The notes under the pieces are model-generated. The model saw only the letters and a program-made list of their open reading frames with translations. It had not been told where the DNA came from and ran no database searches. Positions 8,485 through 17,458 of a stretch of 64,000 nt of DNA are shown here, piece after piece (positions within the stretch are counted from its first letter, which is position 1; every line of letters starts with the position of its first letter). This stretch comes from Streptomyces sp. NBC_00510 (GTDB lineage Bacteria; Actinomycetota; Actinomycetes; Streptomycetales; Streptomycetaceae): the NCBI GenBank assembly GCA_036013505.1, contig CP107851.1:3481501-3545500 (forward strand), read 5' to 3'. Made by a program: the position numbers and the translations under genes.

Positions 8485-9009
8485 CTACTGCTCCGCCTCG
8501 GCCTCGTCCAGCAAGCCGGGCGGGGGCGTGATGACCGCGCGCTGCTGCTCCAGGTCGATCTCGGGGACGATCTCGGCGACGAAGGGCACCATGACCTCGC
8601 TGCCGTCCGGCCGTTCGACGACCAGCAGGTCGTGGTACGGCAGGTGCGAGATCTCCTTGATCCGGCCGACCTCGGTCCCGTCGGCGGTGACCACGTCGAG
8701 GTCGACCAGCTGGTGGTCGTAGTACTCCTCGGGGTCCTCCGGCGTCTCGTCCGGGTCGACGTCGGCGATCAGCAGGACGTTGCGCAGCGCCTCGGCACCG
8801 GTGCGGTCCTTCACGCCGGCGAAGCGCACCATCAGCCGGCCGCTGTGCACCCGGCCCGTCTCGATGGTGAGCGGGCCGGCCGACGCCGGGTCCGTGACGA
8901 GCACGGTGCCCGGGGCGAGCCGCAGTTCCGGCTCGTCGGTGCGCACCTCCACCGAGACCTCGCCCTTGATGCCATGGGCGCGACCGATGCGTCCCACTAC
9001 CAGCTGCAC
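8485..9009 (-). CDS. rimM: Ribosome maturation factor RimM
   Basis: 174-residue RimM, which binds S19 and assists 30S head assembly. The N-terminal RimM domain begins [20 protein letters not shown] and the PRC-barrel domain contains [20 protein letters not shown] and a [14 protein letters not shown] segment. It precedes trmD by 4 nt and follows the khpA gene after 91 nt, the standard actinobacterial order rpsP-khpA-rimM-trmD. Confidence 0.96.
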   Translation of the reverse strand: MQLVVGRIGRAHGIKGEVSVEVRTDEPELRLAPGTVLVTDPASAGPLTIETGRVHSGRLMVRFAGVKDRTGAEALRNVLLIADVDPDETPEDPEEYYDHQLVDLDVVTADGTEVGRIKEISHLPYHDLLVVERPDGSEVMVPFVAEIVPEIDLEQQRAVITPPPGLLDEAEAEQ

Positions 9010-9100
9010 TTGATCGCGCTCCTGTGCTCACGTGTCGGATACGGCCACGGGCCGGGGGCGGCCCAAGTGCCACCCCCGGCCCGTGCCGGTGCTGCGTACC

Positions 9101-9340
9101 TCAGCGGACGTGGTCCACGTCGACGAGGTCGACGCGGACACCTCGTCCGCCGATCGCGCCCACGACCGTGCGCAGGGCGCGGGCGGTGCGGCCGTTGCGG
9201 CCGATCACCTTGCCGAGGTCGTCGGGGTGCACCCGGACCTCCAGGACCTTCCCCCGACGCAGGGTGCGCTCGGCGACCTGCACGTCGTCGGGGTTGTCGA
9301 CGATGCCCTTGACCAGGTGTTCGAGGGCCTCCTCGAGCAC
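9101..9340 (-). CDS. khpA: KH-domain RNA-binding protein (KhpA)
   Basis: 79-residue single KH domain. The RNA-binding GxxG loop is visible in LGKVIGRNGRTARALR, followed by VDLVDVDHVR at the end. KhpA homologues bind many transcripts, often with KhpB, and affect cell division and elongation in Gram-positives. The gene lies 2 nt after rpsP, a linkage conserved widely, suggesting a link to ribosome biogenesis. Confidence 0.94.
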   Translation of the reverse strand: MLEEALEHLVKGIVDNPDDVQVAERTLRRGKVLEVRVHPDDLGKVIGRNGRTARALRTVVGAIGGRGVRVDLVDVDHVR

Positions 9341-9342
9341 GA

Positions 9343-9774
9343 TCAGGCCTCGGTCGACTCGGCCGCCTCGGCGGCCTCGTCCTTCTTGTCGGACTTCTTG
9401 GCCTTCTGGGTGATGGCCTCACCCTTGGACTCGTCACCGGCGTCCTTGGCGGCGGCCTCGAAGAGGGCGCGCTTGTCGGCCTTGGGCTCGGCGACCAGGA
9501 GCGGGGCCGGAGCCGGCTCGCCCTTGTACTTCTGCCAGTCGCCGGTCTTCTTCAGGATGGCGAGCACGGGCTCGGTCGGCTGCGCGCCGACACCCAGCCA
9601 GTACGCGACGCGCTCGGCGTTGACCTCGATGCGCGACGGGTTCTGGACGGGGTGGTACAGACCGATCTCCTCGATGGCCCGGCCGTCACGGCGGGTACGG
9701 GAGTCGGCGACGACGATGCGGTAGTGAGGCGAACGGATCTTGCCCAGACGCTTCAGCTTGATCTTGACTGCCAC
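9343..9774 (-). CDS. rpsP: 30S ribosomal protein S16
   Basis: 143-residue S16. The core [20 protein letters not shown] and the [19 protein letters not shown] region are standard. Beyond about residue 85 the protein carries a long Ala/Lys/Glu-rich tail, typical of actinobacterial S16 and likely disordered. The GTG start at 9774 is preceded by AGGAGA about 10 nt upstream. It begins the rpsP-khpA-rimM-trmD-rplS run; the promoter should lie in 9775-9915. Confidence 0.97.
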   Translation of the reverse strand: MAVKIKLKRLGKIRSPHYRIVVADSRTRRDGRAIEEIGLYHPVQNPSRIEVNAERVAYWLGVGAQPTEPVLAILKKTGDWQKYKGEPAPAPLLVAEPKADKRALFEAAAKDAGDESKGEAITQKAKKSDKKDEAAEAAESTEA

Positions 9775-9918
9775 GGGAGTGGGTTCTCCTGGAGTTGACG
9801 TGGTTGGGCAGGCCGGACCACCACGTGGGGTTGTGGAGCCGGTTGCCCGACGGACGCGTCAGCCGAAGGAGAGAGGGGTCCTGCACGGCTGCCGAGTGCT
9901 CAGCTGACCATTCTGCCA

Positions 9919-9959
9919 TACGGCGGGCATGCCGCCGTACGCCGGTGACCCCACCGGCG
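9919..9959 (-). terminator. Tandem hairpins after the SprT-like gene
   Basis: Two adjacent perfect hairpins: TACGGCGG / CCGCCGTA with a 5-nt loop (9919-9939), and CGCCGGTG / CACCGGCG with a 4-nt loop (9940-9959). They lie between the SprT-like gene and the rpsP operon and should end the former transcript. No U-run follows, as is common in Streptomyces. Confidence 0.6.
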
Positions 9960-10000
9960 CCGTCCCCCGTACGGTGCCGCCCCCGTGCCGCGGCGGGCGC

Positions 10001-10591
10001 TCACGCGACCGCCGCGGCCTCCGGAATCCGGAACGGCGTACCGCACGCCCCGCAGACGATCGGCGCCTGCGCGAGGACGGACGGCACGACCCGGACGTTG
10101 CGTCCGCAGTCGCAGACCGCCTTCACCCGTACGCCTCCGCCCGAGGACCCGTGCCGGGCGGCGGGCCCGCGGAAACTGCGGGCGGTGTCGGCGGCGGTCG
10201 CCACGGTGTGCGCTCTGAGCGCGCGCTGCAGGCGGTCGATCGTCGCCCGGTAGCGCTTCTTGGTGTCCGGGCGCAGCTGGACCAGGGAGAAGCCGCTGCT
10301 GGGGTGCGGCTCCTCGGAGTGGTCCAGGCCGAGCTCGTCGGCGATGGCCAGGAATCGACGGTTGTGGTAGCGGCCTGCCCGCGAGGTGTCCCGGACGCCG
10401 CGCGCGGCGGCGACTCCGTGGACGGCCTCGTGCAGCAGGCGCTCGAAGGAGAGCTCCGTGCCGCACGCGGACGAGGACTCTCCGATCAGGGACTCGGGGG
10501 CGGCCAGGTCGGGCAGTTCGGGATGGTGCCGTTGAATGTCGGCCCATGCGACTGCCAGCTCGGCGGCGAGGACTGGTGGTGTCGTGCTCAC
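10001..10591 (-). CDS. SprT-like zinc protein (putative metallopeptidase)
   Basis: About 196 residues. A HEAVHG motif (HExxH type) near the middle of the N-terminal half, followed by a histidine-containing YHNRRFLAIADELGL helix, resembles SprT-like metallopeptidases; a C-terminal CDCG...VCGACG looks like a zinc ribbon, as SprT proteins often carry. Family members can cleave DNA-protein crosslinks (eukaryotic SPRTN), but the bacterial role is unknown. The GTG at 10591 is the likely start because conserved-looking sequence begins just after; a GTG at 10654 is an alternative and neither has a strong ribosome binding site. Confidence 0.75.
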   Translation of the reverse strand: MSTTPPVLAAELAVAWADIQRHHPELPDLAAPESLIGESSSACGTELSFERLLHEAVHGVAAARGVRDTSRAGRYHNRRFLAIADELGLDHSEEPHPSSGFSLVQLRPDTKKRYRATIDRLQRALRAHTVATAADTARSFRGPAARHGSSGGGVRVKAVCDCGRNVRVVPSVLAQAPIVCGACGTPFRIPEAAAVA

Positions 10592-10689
10592 GTCGTGACA
10601 ACGAGCCGGGGGCGCCCTGTGTTCCGATACCGGGCCATCCCAAATATTTTGCACGTACTAGTCAGTTCCGGATGATGCGTACGGCTGAG

Positions 10690-10728
10690 GGCGGGTGCGG
10701 AGGACAGTGGAGAAGTCACGCACCCGCC
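10690..10728 (-). terminator. Hairpin downstream of proS
   Basis: GGCGGGTGCG (10690-10699) and CGCACCCGCC (10719-10728) form a perfect 10-bp stem around a 19-nt loop in the gap after the proS stop. Probably the proS terminator; the large loop lowers confidence. Confidence 0.5.
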
Positions 10729-10781
10729 TCAAGCGTGGACGTACTGCCGATTACGTACGTCGCTTTTCAGTCAGTTGACGG

Positions 10782-12194
10782 TCAGTATGCCCGCGCGACG
10801 ATCGCCGCGGTACCCGGCGCGTCGTCCGTTTCCGGAACCTGGCCGTCCTCGGTCAGCAGGCAGCGCACGGACACGCCCTGCTCGGCCAGCCTGGCCTCGC
10901 CCTCCGGGCCGAGGTCGGCCCAGGGGATGCGGGCCCAGCCGGTGGCCGCGGCCTCGGCGGCCTCGGCGATCGTCTTGACGTCCACGGTGCGGGACTCGCG
11001 GCGCTCGCGGGACTGGCGCAGCAGCGTGGCCTGGTCCTCCTCCAGCGCCTTGGGCACCAGCGCGGTCAGCTCGTCGATCGCCACCGGCTCCTTGCCCCCG
11101 GGGATGCGGCGGGCGAGCATCGCGGTGCCGTTCTCCAGGTCGCGCGGGCCGACCTCCACGCGGACGGGGACGCCCTTGAGCTCCCAGTCCACGGCGCGGC
11201 GGCCGAACGGGGTGTCGGTGCGCACGTCGACCTGGACGCGCACGCCGGCGGCCTTGAGCCGGTCGCCGATCTCGCGGACCTTGGCGACGACCGCGTCGTC
11301 GCCCTTGATCGCCAGGACGACGGCCTGCACCGGCGCCAGCCGCGGCGGCACACGCAGTCCGTTGTCGTCGCCGTGGGACATGATCAGGCCGCCGACCATG
11401 CGGGTCGACACGCCCCAGGAGGTCTGCCAGACCAGTTCCTGCTGCCCCTCCTTCGACAGGTAGGAGGTGTTGAAGGCCTTGGCGAAGTTGGTGCCCAGCT
11501 CGTGGCTGGTGCCCAGCTGCAGCGCCTTGCCGTCGCCCATCATGCCCTCGAGGGTGAGGGTGTTGATGGCGCCGGCGAAGCGCTCGCGGGCGGTCTTGCG
11601 GCCGAGGACCACGTCGATGCCGAGGACGCCGGTCATGAAGTCGCCGTACACGTCGCGGTGGATCATCGCGGCGTAGTCGCGGGCGTCCTCGTAGGTGGCG
11701 TGCGCGGTGTGGCCCTCCTGCCACAGGAACTCACTCGTACGGAGGAAGAGCCGCGAGCGCATCTCCCAACGGACCACGTTGGCCCACTGGTTGATGAGCA
11801 GGGGCAGGTCGCGGTAGCTCTGCACCCACTTGGAGAAGTACTCGTTGATGATCGTCTCGGAGGTGGGCCGGACGACGACCGGCTCCTCCAGCTCCTTGCC
11901 GCCGCCGTGGGTGACCACGGCCAGCTCCGGCGCGAAGCCCTCGACGTGCTCGGCCTCCCGGGTCAGGTAGGACTGCGGGATGAAGAGCGGGAAGTACGCG
12001 TTCTGGGCGCCCGCCTCCTTGATCCGCGCGTCCATCTCCTGCTGCATCCGCTCCCACAGCGAGTACCCGTACGGCCGGATGACCATGGTGCCGCGCACCG
12101 GGCCGTTGTCGGCCAGCTCGGCCTTGTTGATCAGGTCCTGGTACCAGCGCGGGAAATCGTCCGCCTGGGGTGTGAGTACGGGAGCCTTTGCCAT
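10782..12194 (-). CDS. proS: Prolyl-tRNA synthetase, archaeal/eukaryote-like (ProS type 3)
   Basis: 470-residue class II synthetase charging tRNA-Pro. The N-terminus (FPRWYQDLINKAELADN) and motif 1 region RGTMVIRPYGYSLWERMQ, motif 2 VVRWEMRSRLFLRTSEFLWQEGHTAH, and the absence of the roughly 180-residue INS editing domain mark the archaeal/eukaryotic type, not the longer bacterial ProRS. I chose the ATG at 12194 where the conserved MAKAPVLTPQADDFPRW begins. It stands alone between hairpins. From memory, Streptomyces carries a bacterial-type proS elsewhere, so this could be a second copy. Confidence 0.93.
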   Translation of the reverse strand: MAKAPVLTPQADDFPRWYQDLINKAELADNGPVRGTMVIRPYGYSLWERMQQEMDARIKEAGAQNAYFPLFIPQSYLTREAEHVEGFAPELAVVTHGGGKELEEPVVVRPTSETIINEYFSKWVQSYRDLPLLINQWANVVRWEMRSRLFLRTSEFLWQEGHTAHATYEDARDYAAMIHRDVYGDFMTGVLGIDVVLGRKTARERFAGAINTLTLEGMMGDGKALQLGTSHELGTNFAKAFNTSYLSKEGQQELVWQTSWGVSTRMVGGLIMSHGDDNGLRVPPRLAPVQAVVLAIKGDDAVVAKVREIGDRLKAAGVRVQVDVRTDTPFGRRAVDWELKGVPVRVEVGPRDLENGTAMLARRIPGGKEPVAIDELTALVPKALEEDQATLLRQSRERRESRTVDVKTIAEAAEAAATGWARIPWADLGPEGEARLAEQGVSVRCLLTEDGQVPETDDAPGTAAIVARAY

Positions 12195-12410
12195 GCCGCA
12201 GATGGTACGGGGACAGCGGCACCGGACGTGAATCGGCGGGGTCGGGAATCGGCCCAATCCTCACCTTCAAACCTCTGGACTACGGCCCGGAAGGGGAGTT
12301 GGCTGACTCCGGGGGCATGCGCGGCGTGACGATGACGGTGCGCGGCGTAACCGGGGGGCGTACGAGGAAGGCTTTCGGCGAGACGGCGACGCGGCTGATT
12401 GGGGCGCTCG

Positions 12411-13241
12411 ATGACACCTACGCTCGCACGGCACCCACGGACACACCGGACCGACGGCAGGGCGCGTGACTGGGCGGAGATCCAGGAGCGGATGCTCGTA
12501 CCGCTCTACGAGGCGGTGCACGAGCGGTTGGAGGTCGGCCCCCGCACCCGGCTGCTCGGCATCGGCTGCGGATCGGGACTCGCGCTGCTCATGGCCTCGG
12601 CCCGGGGCGCGGCGGTCACGGGGTGCGATCCGGACGAACGGCGCCTCGAACTGGCCCGGCAGCGGCTGCTGCCCGAGCCGCAGTGGGGCGCGCCGGCACG
12701 GTCGCGCGGCGGGCGCACCCGGCTCGTGCCGGGCGGCCCGGCGGAGGTCCCCGTACCGGAGGGGGCGCCGTTCACGATGATCACCGCCCTCGACCCGGGG
12801 ACGGCACCGGCGGCGCTGGTCCCCGCGCTCGGCGCCGCGGCGGGTCTGGCCGAGCGGGGCACCCCGGTCGTGCTGGCCGGCTGGGGGCCGCCCGAGCGCT
12901 GCGCCACCGGGCGGGTGCTGCGGGTCGCGGCCCGGCTGGCCGAGCCGCGCGGCACCACCGCCGCGGTCCGGCTCAGCGGCCGTGACGACCTGGAGGAGCT
13001 GGCGCGGGAGGCGAGGCTGCGTCCGGACGGCTCGGGGCGGGTGTCCTGCCCGTTCGGCTACCCCGACATGGACAGCGCGGTACGCGGCCTGGTGTCGACC
13101 GGGCTCTTCGACGCCGCCGTGGCGGCCACCGACGAGGACCAGGTGCGCAAGGAGCTGCGCGAGGCGCTGCACGCGTACCGGCGCGGCGACGGCACGGTCC
13201 GGATGGAGAACGTGTTCCGTTACCTGGTGGCCCGGGTGTAG
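12411..13241 (+). CDS. SAM-dependent methyltransferase
   Basis: 276-residue class I methyltransferase. The SAM-binding glycine loop LLGIGCGSG is at about 49-57, followed by an acidic residue after strand 2 (VTGCDPDERRLELAR). A post-SAM loop and a variable C-terminal half (PFGYPDMDSAVRGLVSTG) suggest a small-molecule or UbiE-like methylase; substrate unknown. The ATG at 12411 has GGGGCG upstream. It is transcribed divergently from proS and convergently with the FtsH paralogue, so it is probably a single-gene unit. Confidence 0.85.
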   Translation: MTPTLARHPRTHRTDGRARDWAEIQERMLVPLYEAVHERLEVGPRTRLLGIGCGSGLALLMASARGAAVTGCDPDERRLELARQRLLPEPQWGAPARSRGGRTRLVPGGPAEVPVPEGAPFTMITALDPGTAPAALVPALGAAAGLAERGTPVVLAGWGPPERCATGRVLRVAARLAEPRGTTAAVRLSGRDDLEELAREARLRPDGSGRVSCPFGYPDMDSAVRGLVSTGLFDAAVAATDEDQVRKELREALHAYRRGDGTVRMENVFRYLVARV

Positions 13242-13271
13242 CCGCAGCGTTCCCGCGCGGCCGTACGGCGG

Positions 13272-15206
13272 CTACTCGACGGCCTTCGCGAGCCGCGGGA
13301 TGCCCGCCGCCTCGTAGGCCTCGTCCTCCTCCAGCGTCTCGGCCTCCAGCAGCCGCTCCGCGAGGGCGTCCAGTTGCTCGCGGTGCCGGCCCAGCAGCCG
13401 GCAGGCCGTTCCGTAGCACTCGTCCACGATCCTGCGCATCTCGGCGTCGATCACGTCGAGGGTGGCGGGGGCTGCGGACAGTCCGTAGGGCTGCTGGGAG
13501 TCGGCCGGGATCGCGGAGAGCGGGCCGACCTTCTCGCTCATGCCCCAGCGGCCGACCATGCCCCGGACGACGTTGGTGACCTGCTCCAGGTCGTTCTCGG
13601 CGCCGGTGGTGATCACCCCGAAGACGACGTGCTCGGCGGCCATGCCGCCGAGCGCGCCGATGATCCGGCCGCGCAGGTACTCCTCGGTGTACGCGTAGCG
13701 GTCGGAGTCGGGGGTGGAGAGGGTGACCCCGAGGGCGCGGCCGCGCGGGACGATGGTGATCTTGCGTACCGGGTCGGCGCCCGGGTGCAGCATCCCGAGC
13801 AGGGCGTGCCCGGACTCGTGGTAGGCGGTACGGCGACGCTCCTCGATGGGGATCACGAGCGGGCGTGCCGCGCCCAGCTGCACCTTCTCCAGGGCGTCGG
13901 AGAGCTCGCCCTGCCCGACGGCGCCCTTGCCGCGCTTGACGGCGAGCAGCGCGGCCTCGTTGGCGAGGTTGGCGAGTTCCGCGCCCGTCATCCCCGGCGT
14001 CGCACGGGCCACGGCGGTCAGGTCGATGCCGCCCTCCAGGGGGACCTGGCGCAGGTGGATGCGGAGGATCGCCTCACGGCCCGTACGGTCGGGCGGGCTG
14101 ACGTGGACGACGCGGTCGAAGCGGCCGGGCCGGGTCAGGGCGGGGTCGAGGACGTCGGGCCGGTTGGTGGCGGCCGTGACGACGACGCCCTCGGAGCCGG
14201 AGAAGCCGTCCATCTCGGTGAGGATCTGGTTGAGGGTCTGCTCCCGCTCGTCGTGGCCGCCGATGCCGCCCGCGGCGCCGCGGGCACGGCCGATGGTGTC
14301 GATCTCGTCGATGAAGATGATCGCCGGGGCGACCTTGCGGGCCTCGGCGAACAGCTCGCGCACCCGGCCGGCGCCGACGCCGACGATCATCTCGATGAAC
14401 TCGGAGGCGGAGGCGGAGAAGAACGGCACGTCGGCCTCGCCGGCCACGGCCCGGGCGAGCAGGGTCTTGCCCGTGCCGGGCGGTCCGGCGAGCAGCACGC
14501 CGCGCGGCATCCGCGCCCCGAGCGCCCGGTAGGCCTGCGGGCGCTTGAGGAAGTCGACGACCTCGTTGAGCTCGGCCTCCACCTCGTCGATGCCCGCCAC
14601 GTCGGCGAAGGTGGTGCGGCGGCCCGCCTCCGGGACGACCGGCGTCGGCGGGGCCCTGCGGCCGAGGCCGCCCAGGCCGCCGAGCCCGCCCGCGAGCTTG
14701 CTCATCCGGCGGGAGACGTAGAGCCAGAGCAGGACCAGCAGCAGCACCGGGGCGAGCGAGAGCAGCAGGTTGTAGAGCAGGCCGCGCTGCTGGACCACGG
14801 GTTCGGCGGTGACGGTGACCTTGTTCTTCGTCAGGGTCGCCCACAGGTCGTCGTCGGCGAAGACCGGCCGCTGGGTCTTGAACTGCATGTACGTGCCCTC
14901 GTCCGCCCCCGGCACGTCCTGCTTCTTCTTGAGCTGCCCCTCGATGGAGTCGCCCTTGGAGTAGATCTTCGAGATGTTGTCCGTGGCCAGCTGCCGGTTG
15001 AACTCGGTGTACGAGATCGTGGTCGGCCGGGACCCGGTGAAGAACGAGAGCACCAGGTCGGTGATGAGGAAGACGACGAGCGCCGTCAGGATCATGCCGC
15101 CCCAGCCGCCCATGCGGCGCCGTCGCCGAGTGGGCGGCGAGGCTGGCGCGCCCTCCGTCCGCCATGGGTCGTCCGGATTCTGCCGGGGCGGTACGGGATT
15201 GCCCAT
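13272..15206 (-). CDS. FtsH-family ATP-dependent zinc metalloprotease
   Basis: 644-residue membrane protease. Two membrane segments (about 33-56 and 143-164) flank an extracytoplasmic domain; the AAA+ module has Walker A GPPGTGKT at 241-248, Walker [12 protein letters not shown] and the second region of homology [18 protein letters not shown]; the zinc site HESGH is at 463-467. All catalytic elements are intact. FtsH degrades unassembled or misfolded membrane proteins. Streptomyces also has a canonical ftsH near folE/hpt (recalled), so this is likely a paralogue. It lies 36 nt after an acetyltransferase gene and may be co-transcribed with it. Confidence 0.93.
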   Translation of the reverse strand: MGNPVPPRQNPDDPWRTEGAPASPPTRRRRRMGGWGGMILTALVVFLITDLVLSFFTGSRPTTISYTEFNRQLATDNISKIYSKGDSIEGQLKKKQDVPGADEGTYMQFKTQRPVFADDDLWATLTKNKVTVTAEPVVQQRGLLYNLLLSLAPVLLLVLLWLYVSRRMSKLAGGLGGLGGLGRRAPPTPVVPEAGRRTTFADVAGIDEVEAELNEVVDFLKRPQAYRALGARMPRGVLLAGPPGTGKTLLARAVAGEADVPFFSASASEFIEMIVGVGAGRVRELFAEARKVAPAIIFIDEIDTIGRARGAAGGIGGHDEREQTLNQILTEMDGFSGSEGVVVTAATNRPDVLDPALTRPGRFDRVVHVSPPDRTGREAILRIHLRQVPLEGGIDLTAVARATPGMTGAELANLANEAALLAVKRGKGAVGQGELSDALEKVQLGAARPLVIPIEERRRTAYHESGHALLGMLHPGADPVRKITIVPRGRALGVTLSTPDSDRYAYTEEYLRGRIIGALGGMAAEHVVFGVITTGAENDLEQVTNVVRGMVGRWGMSEKVGPLSAIPADSQQPYGLSAAPATLDVIDAEMRRIVDECYGTACRLLGRHREQLDALAERLLEAETLEEDEAYEAAGIPRLAKAVE

Positions 15207-15242
15207 ATCCTGACAATAAGGACAGTGCCGCTCCGGCGCCCC

Positions 15243-15758
15243 TCAGACTCCCGGCCACTCCTCGGCGGTGAGCGCGAAGCGCTCGTGGTCGCGCCAGGCG
15301 TCGTTCAGGTAGAGCATCCGGGGCGTGAAGCCCTCGTGGCGGAAACCGAGGCGCTTGGCCATGGCGACGGACCGTTCGTTCTCCGGCTGCACGTTGATCT
15401 CCAGCCGGTGCAGGCCCAGGCCCCGCGGCTCGGGGGCGAAGCAGCGGTCGACGACCAGCCGCAGTCCCTCGCTCATCCGCCCGGTCCCGGCGAAGGGCAC
15501 GTAGCTGTCGTAGCCCAGGCTGCCGTTGCGGAAGCGCCCCATGACGATGTTGGCCACGTTGCACTTGCCGACGATCCCGCCGCTCTCCTCGTCGAGGATC
15601 AGGAACGTCCGCAGCACGGGCCCCTGGCGCCGCAGCAGTTCGGGCAGCCCGTCCGGTTCGACCGGGTTCCACCGGCCGACGTGCTCGGCGGAGCGCAGCA
15701 CCGCCTCCCGGTAGGCGGGGGCGTCGGCCGGCTCCGGGGGACGGATGTGTACGCGCAT
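15243..15758 (-). CDS. GNAT acetyltransferase, RimJ/RimL-like
   Basis: 171-residue GNAT protein. It begins MRVHIRPPEPADAPAYREAV, typical of RimJ/RimL-type N-acetyltransferases, and shows the acetyl-CoA region around YVPFAGTGRMSEGLRLVVDR and the ENERSVAMAKRLGFRHEG motif. RimJ-like enzymes acetylate protein N-termini or amino compounds; substrate unknown. I chose the ATG at 15758, five codons inside the longest frame, where conserved sequence begins. Located between the ffh terminator and the FtsH paralogue. Confidence 0.88.
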   Translation of the reverse strand: MRVHIRPPEPADAPAYREAVLRSAEHVGRWNPVEPDGLPELLRRQGPVLRTFLILDEESGGIVGKCNVANIVMGRFRNGSLGYDSYVPFAGTGRMSEGLRLVVDRCFAPEPRGLGLHRLEINVQPENERSVAMAKRLGFRHEGFTPRMLYLNDAWRDHERFALTAEEWPGV

Positions 15759-15776
15759 GGGTCCATGATGCACGCG

Positions 15777-15814
15777 CGGCGGCGGCGCCCCCTGCGCGGG
15801 GGGCGCCGCCGCCG
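15777..15814 (-). terminator. Strong hairpin after ffh
   Basis: A perfect 16-bp stem CGGCGGCGGCGCCCCC / GGGGGCGCCGCCGCCG (15777-15792 and 15799-15814) with a 6-nt loop lies 18 nt downstream of the ffh stop. It is a strong candidate terminator separating ffh from the acetyltransferase gene. Confidence 0.75.
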
Positions 15815-15832
15815 TACGGACGCGGACCTGGG

Positions 15833-17374
15833 TCAGCCCATGAACTTCTTGAACTCGTCGGGCAGTTCGAAGTTCTGACCCTCCTGGCCGGCCGGCAGGC
15901 CGAAGGCGCCACCGGCCTGCTGCTGCTCGCGACGGGCGGCGTCGGCCTTCTCCTGCTCGGCGCGCTTGAGCGGGTTGCCGCTCTGCCGCTTGCCCTTGGC
16001 CTTCTTCTGCTGCTTCTTCTGACGTGCGCCGCCGCCCATGCCCGGCATGCCGGGCATCCCCGGGATACCGCCCTGGGCCATCCGCGACATCATCTTGCGG
16101 GCCTCGAAGAACCGCTCCACCAGGCTCTTCACGGCGCTGACGTCCACACCGGAACCGCGGGCGATGCGGGCGCGGCGGGAGCCGTTGATGATCGTGGGGT
16201 CCTGGCGCTCACCCGGGGTCATCGACTTGATGATCGCGGCCGTGCGGTCCACGTCGCGCTCGTCGAGGTTGTTGATCTGGTCCTTGATCTGGCCCATGCC
16301 CGGGAGCATGCCGAGCAGCTTGGAGATCGAGCCCATCTTGCGGACCTGCTCCATCTGCTGGAGGAAGTCGTCGAGGGTGAACTCCTTGGGACCCTTGGCC
16401 AGCTTCTCGGCCATCTTCTGGGCCTCGGCCTGGCTGAAGGTCTGCTCGGCCTTCTCGATCAGGCTGAGGACGTCACCCATGCCCAGGATGCGCGAGGCCA
16501 TCCGGTCGGGGTGGAAGGCGTCGAAGTCGTCCAGCTTCTCGCCGTTGGAGGCGAACATGATCTGACGGCCGGTGACGTGCGCGATGGAGAGCGCCGCACC
16601 ACCGCGGGCGTCGCCGTCGAGCTTGGAGAGCACCACGCCGTCGAAGCCGACGCCGTCGCGGAAGGCCTCGGCGGTGTTGACCGCGTCCTGGCCGATCATG
16701 GCGTCGACGACGAAGAGGATCTCGTCGGGCTGCACGGCGTCGCGGATGTCCGCGGCCTGCTGCATCATCTCGGCGTCGATGCCGAGGCGGCCGGCGGTGT
16801 CGACGATGACGACGTCGTACTGCTTGGTACGGGCGTGGTCGAGGGAGTCCTTGGCGACCTGGACCGGATCGCCCACGCCGTTGCCGGGCTCCGGCGCGAA
16901 GACCGCGACGCCCGCCCGCTCCGCGACGACCTGCAGCTGGTTGACGGCGTTGGGACGCTGGAGGTCCGCGGCGACCAGCAGCGGGGCGTGGCCCTGGCCC
17001 TGCAGCCAGCGGCCGAGCTTGCCGGCCAGCGTCGTCTTGCCGGCACCCTGCAGACCGGCGAGCATGATCACGGTCGGCGGCTGCTTGGCGAACCGCAGCC
17101 GGCGGGTCTCACCGCCGAGGATGCCGACGAGCTCGTCGTTGACGATCTTGATGACCTGCTGGGCGGGGTTCAGCGCCTGGGAGACCTCGGCCCCGGACGC
17201 CCGCTCCTTGACCTGCTTGATGAAGGCGCGCACCACCGGCAGCGCGACGTCCGCCTCCAGCAGCGCGATGCGGATCTCGCGCGCGGTGGCGTCGATGTCC
17301 GCCTCGGAAAGGCGGCCCTTGCCCCGGAGGTTCTTGAACGTCGCTGCGAGGCGGTCGGAAAGGGTGTCGAACAC
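15833..17374 (-). CDS. ffh: Signal recognition particle protein Ffh
   Basis: 513-residue SRP GTPase that binds signal sequences of nascent membrane proteins together with 4.5S RNA. N domain 1-95; G domain with P-loop GLQGAGKT at 107-114, DTAGR and TKLDG-type motifs; M domain from about 320 with the methionine-rich GIPGMPGMPGMGGG stretch followed by a basic KKQQKKAKGKRQSGNPLKR tail. Full length. Its receptor FtsY is encoded 7 kb away in the same window. A strong hairpin follows the gene. Confidence 0.97.
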   Translation of the reverse strand: MFDTLSDRLAATFKNLRGKGRLSEADIDATAREIRIALLEADVALPVVRAFIKQVKERASGAEVSQALNPAQQVIKIVNDELVGILGGETRRLRFAKQPPTVIMLAGLQGAGKTTLAGKLGRWLQGQGHAPLLVAADLQRPNAVNQLQVVAERAGVAVFAPEPGNGVGDPVQVAKDSLDHARTKQYDVVIVDTAGRLGIDAEMMQQAADIRDAVQPDEILFVVDAMIGQDAVNTAEAFRDGVGFDGVVLSKLDGDARGGAALSIAHVTGRQIMFASNGEKLDDFDAFHPDRMASRILGMGDVLSLIEKAEQTFSQAEAQKMAEKLAKGPKEFTLDDFLQQMEQVRKMGSISKLLGMLPGMGQIKDQINNLDERDVDRTAAIIKSMTPGERQDPTIINGSRRARIARGSGVDVSAVKSLVERFFEARKMMSRMAQGGIPGMPGMPGMGGGARQKKQQKKAKGKRQSGNPLKRAEQEKADAARREQQQAGGAFGLPAGQEGQNFELPDEFKKFMG

Positions 17375-17458
17375 GTCGGTCGCGGATCCTCAGGTCGGGG
17401 GCGGGTGATAGGTCGTCCTCAAGGGTATCCGCCCGGGCCGCGAATGGTCTCCACCGCG

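Noticed and set aside
13374..15878. 834-codon open frame on the plus strand opposite the FtsH paralogue
   Set aside because: Exactly antisense to a well-conserved protease; its translation is Gly/Arg/Val-rich shadow sequence caused by high GC.
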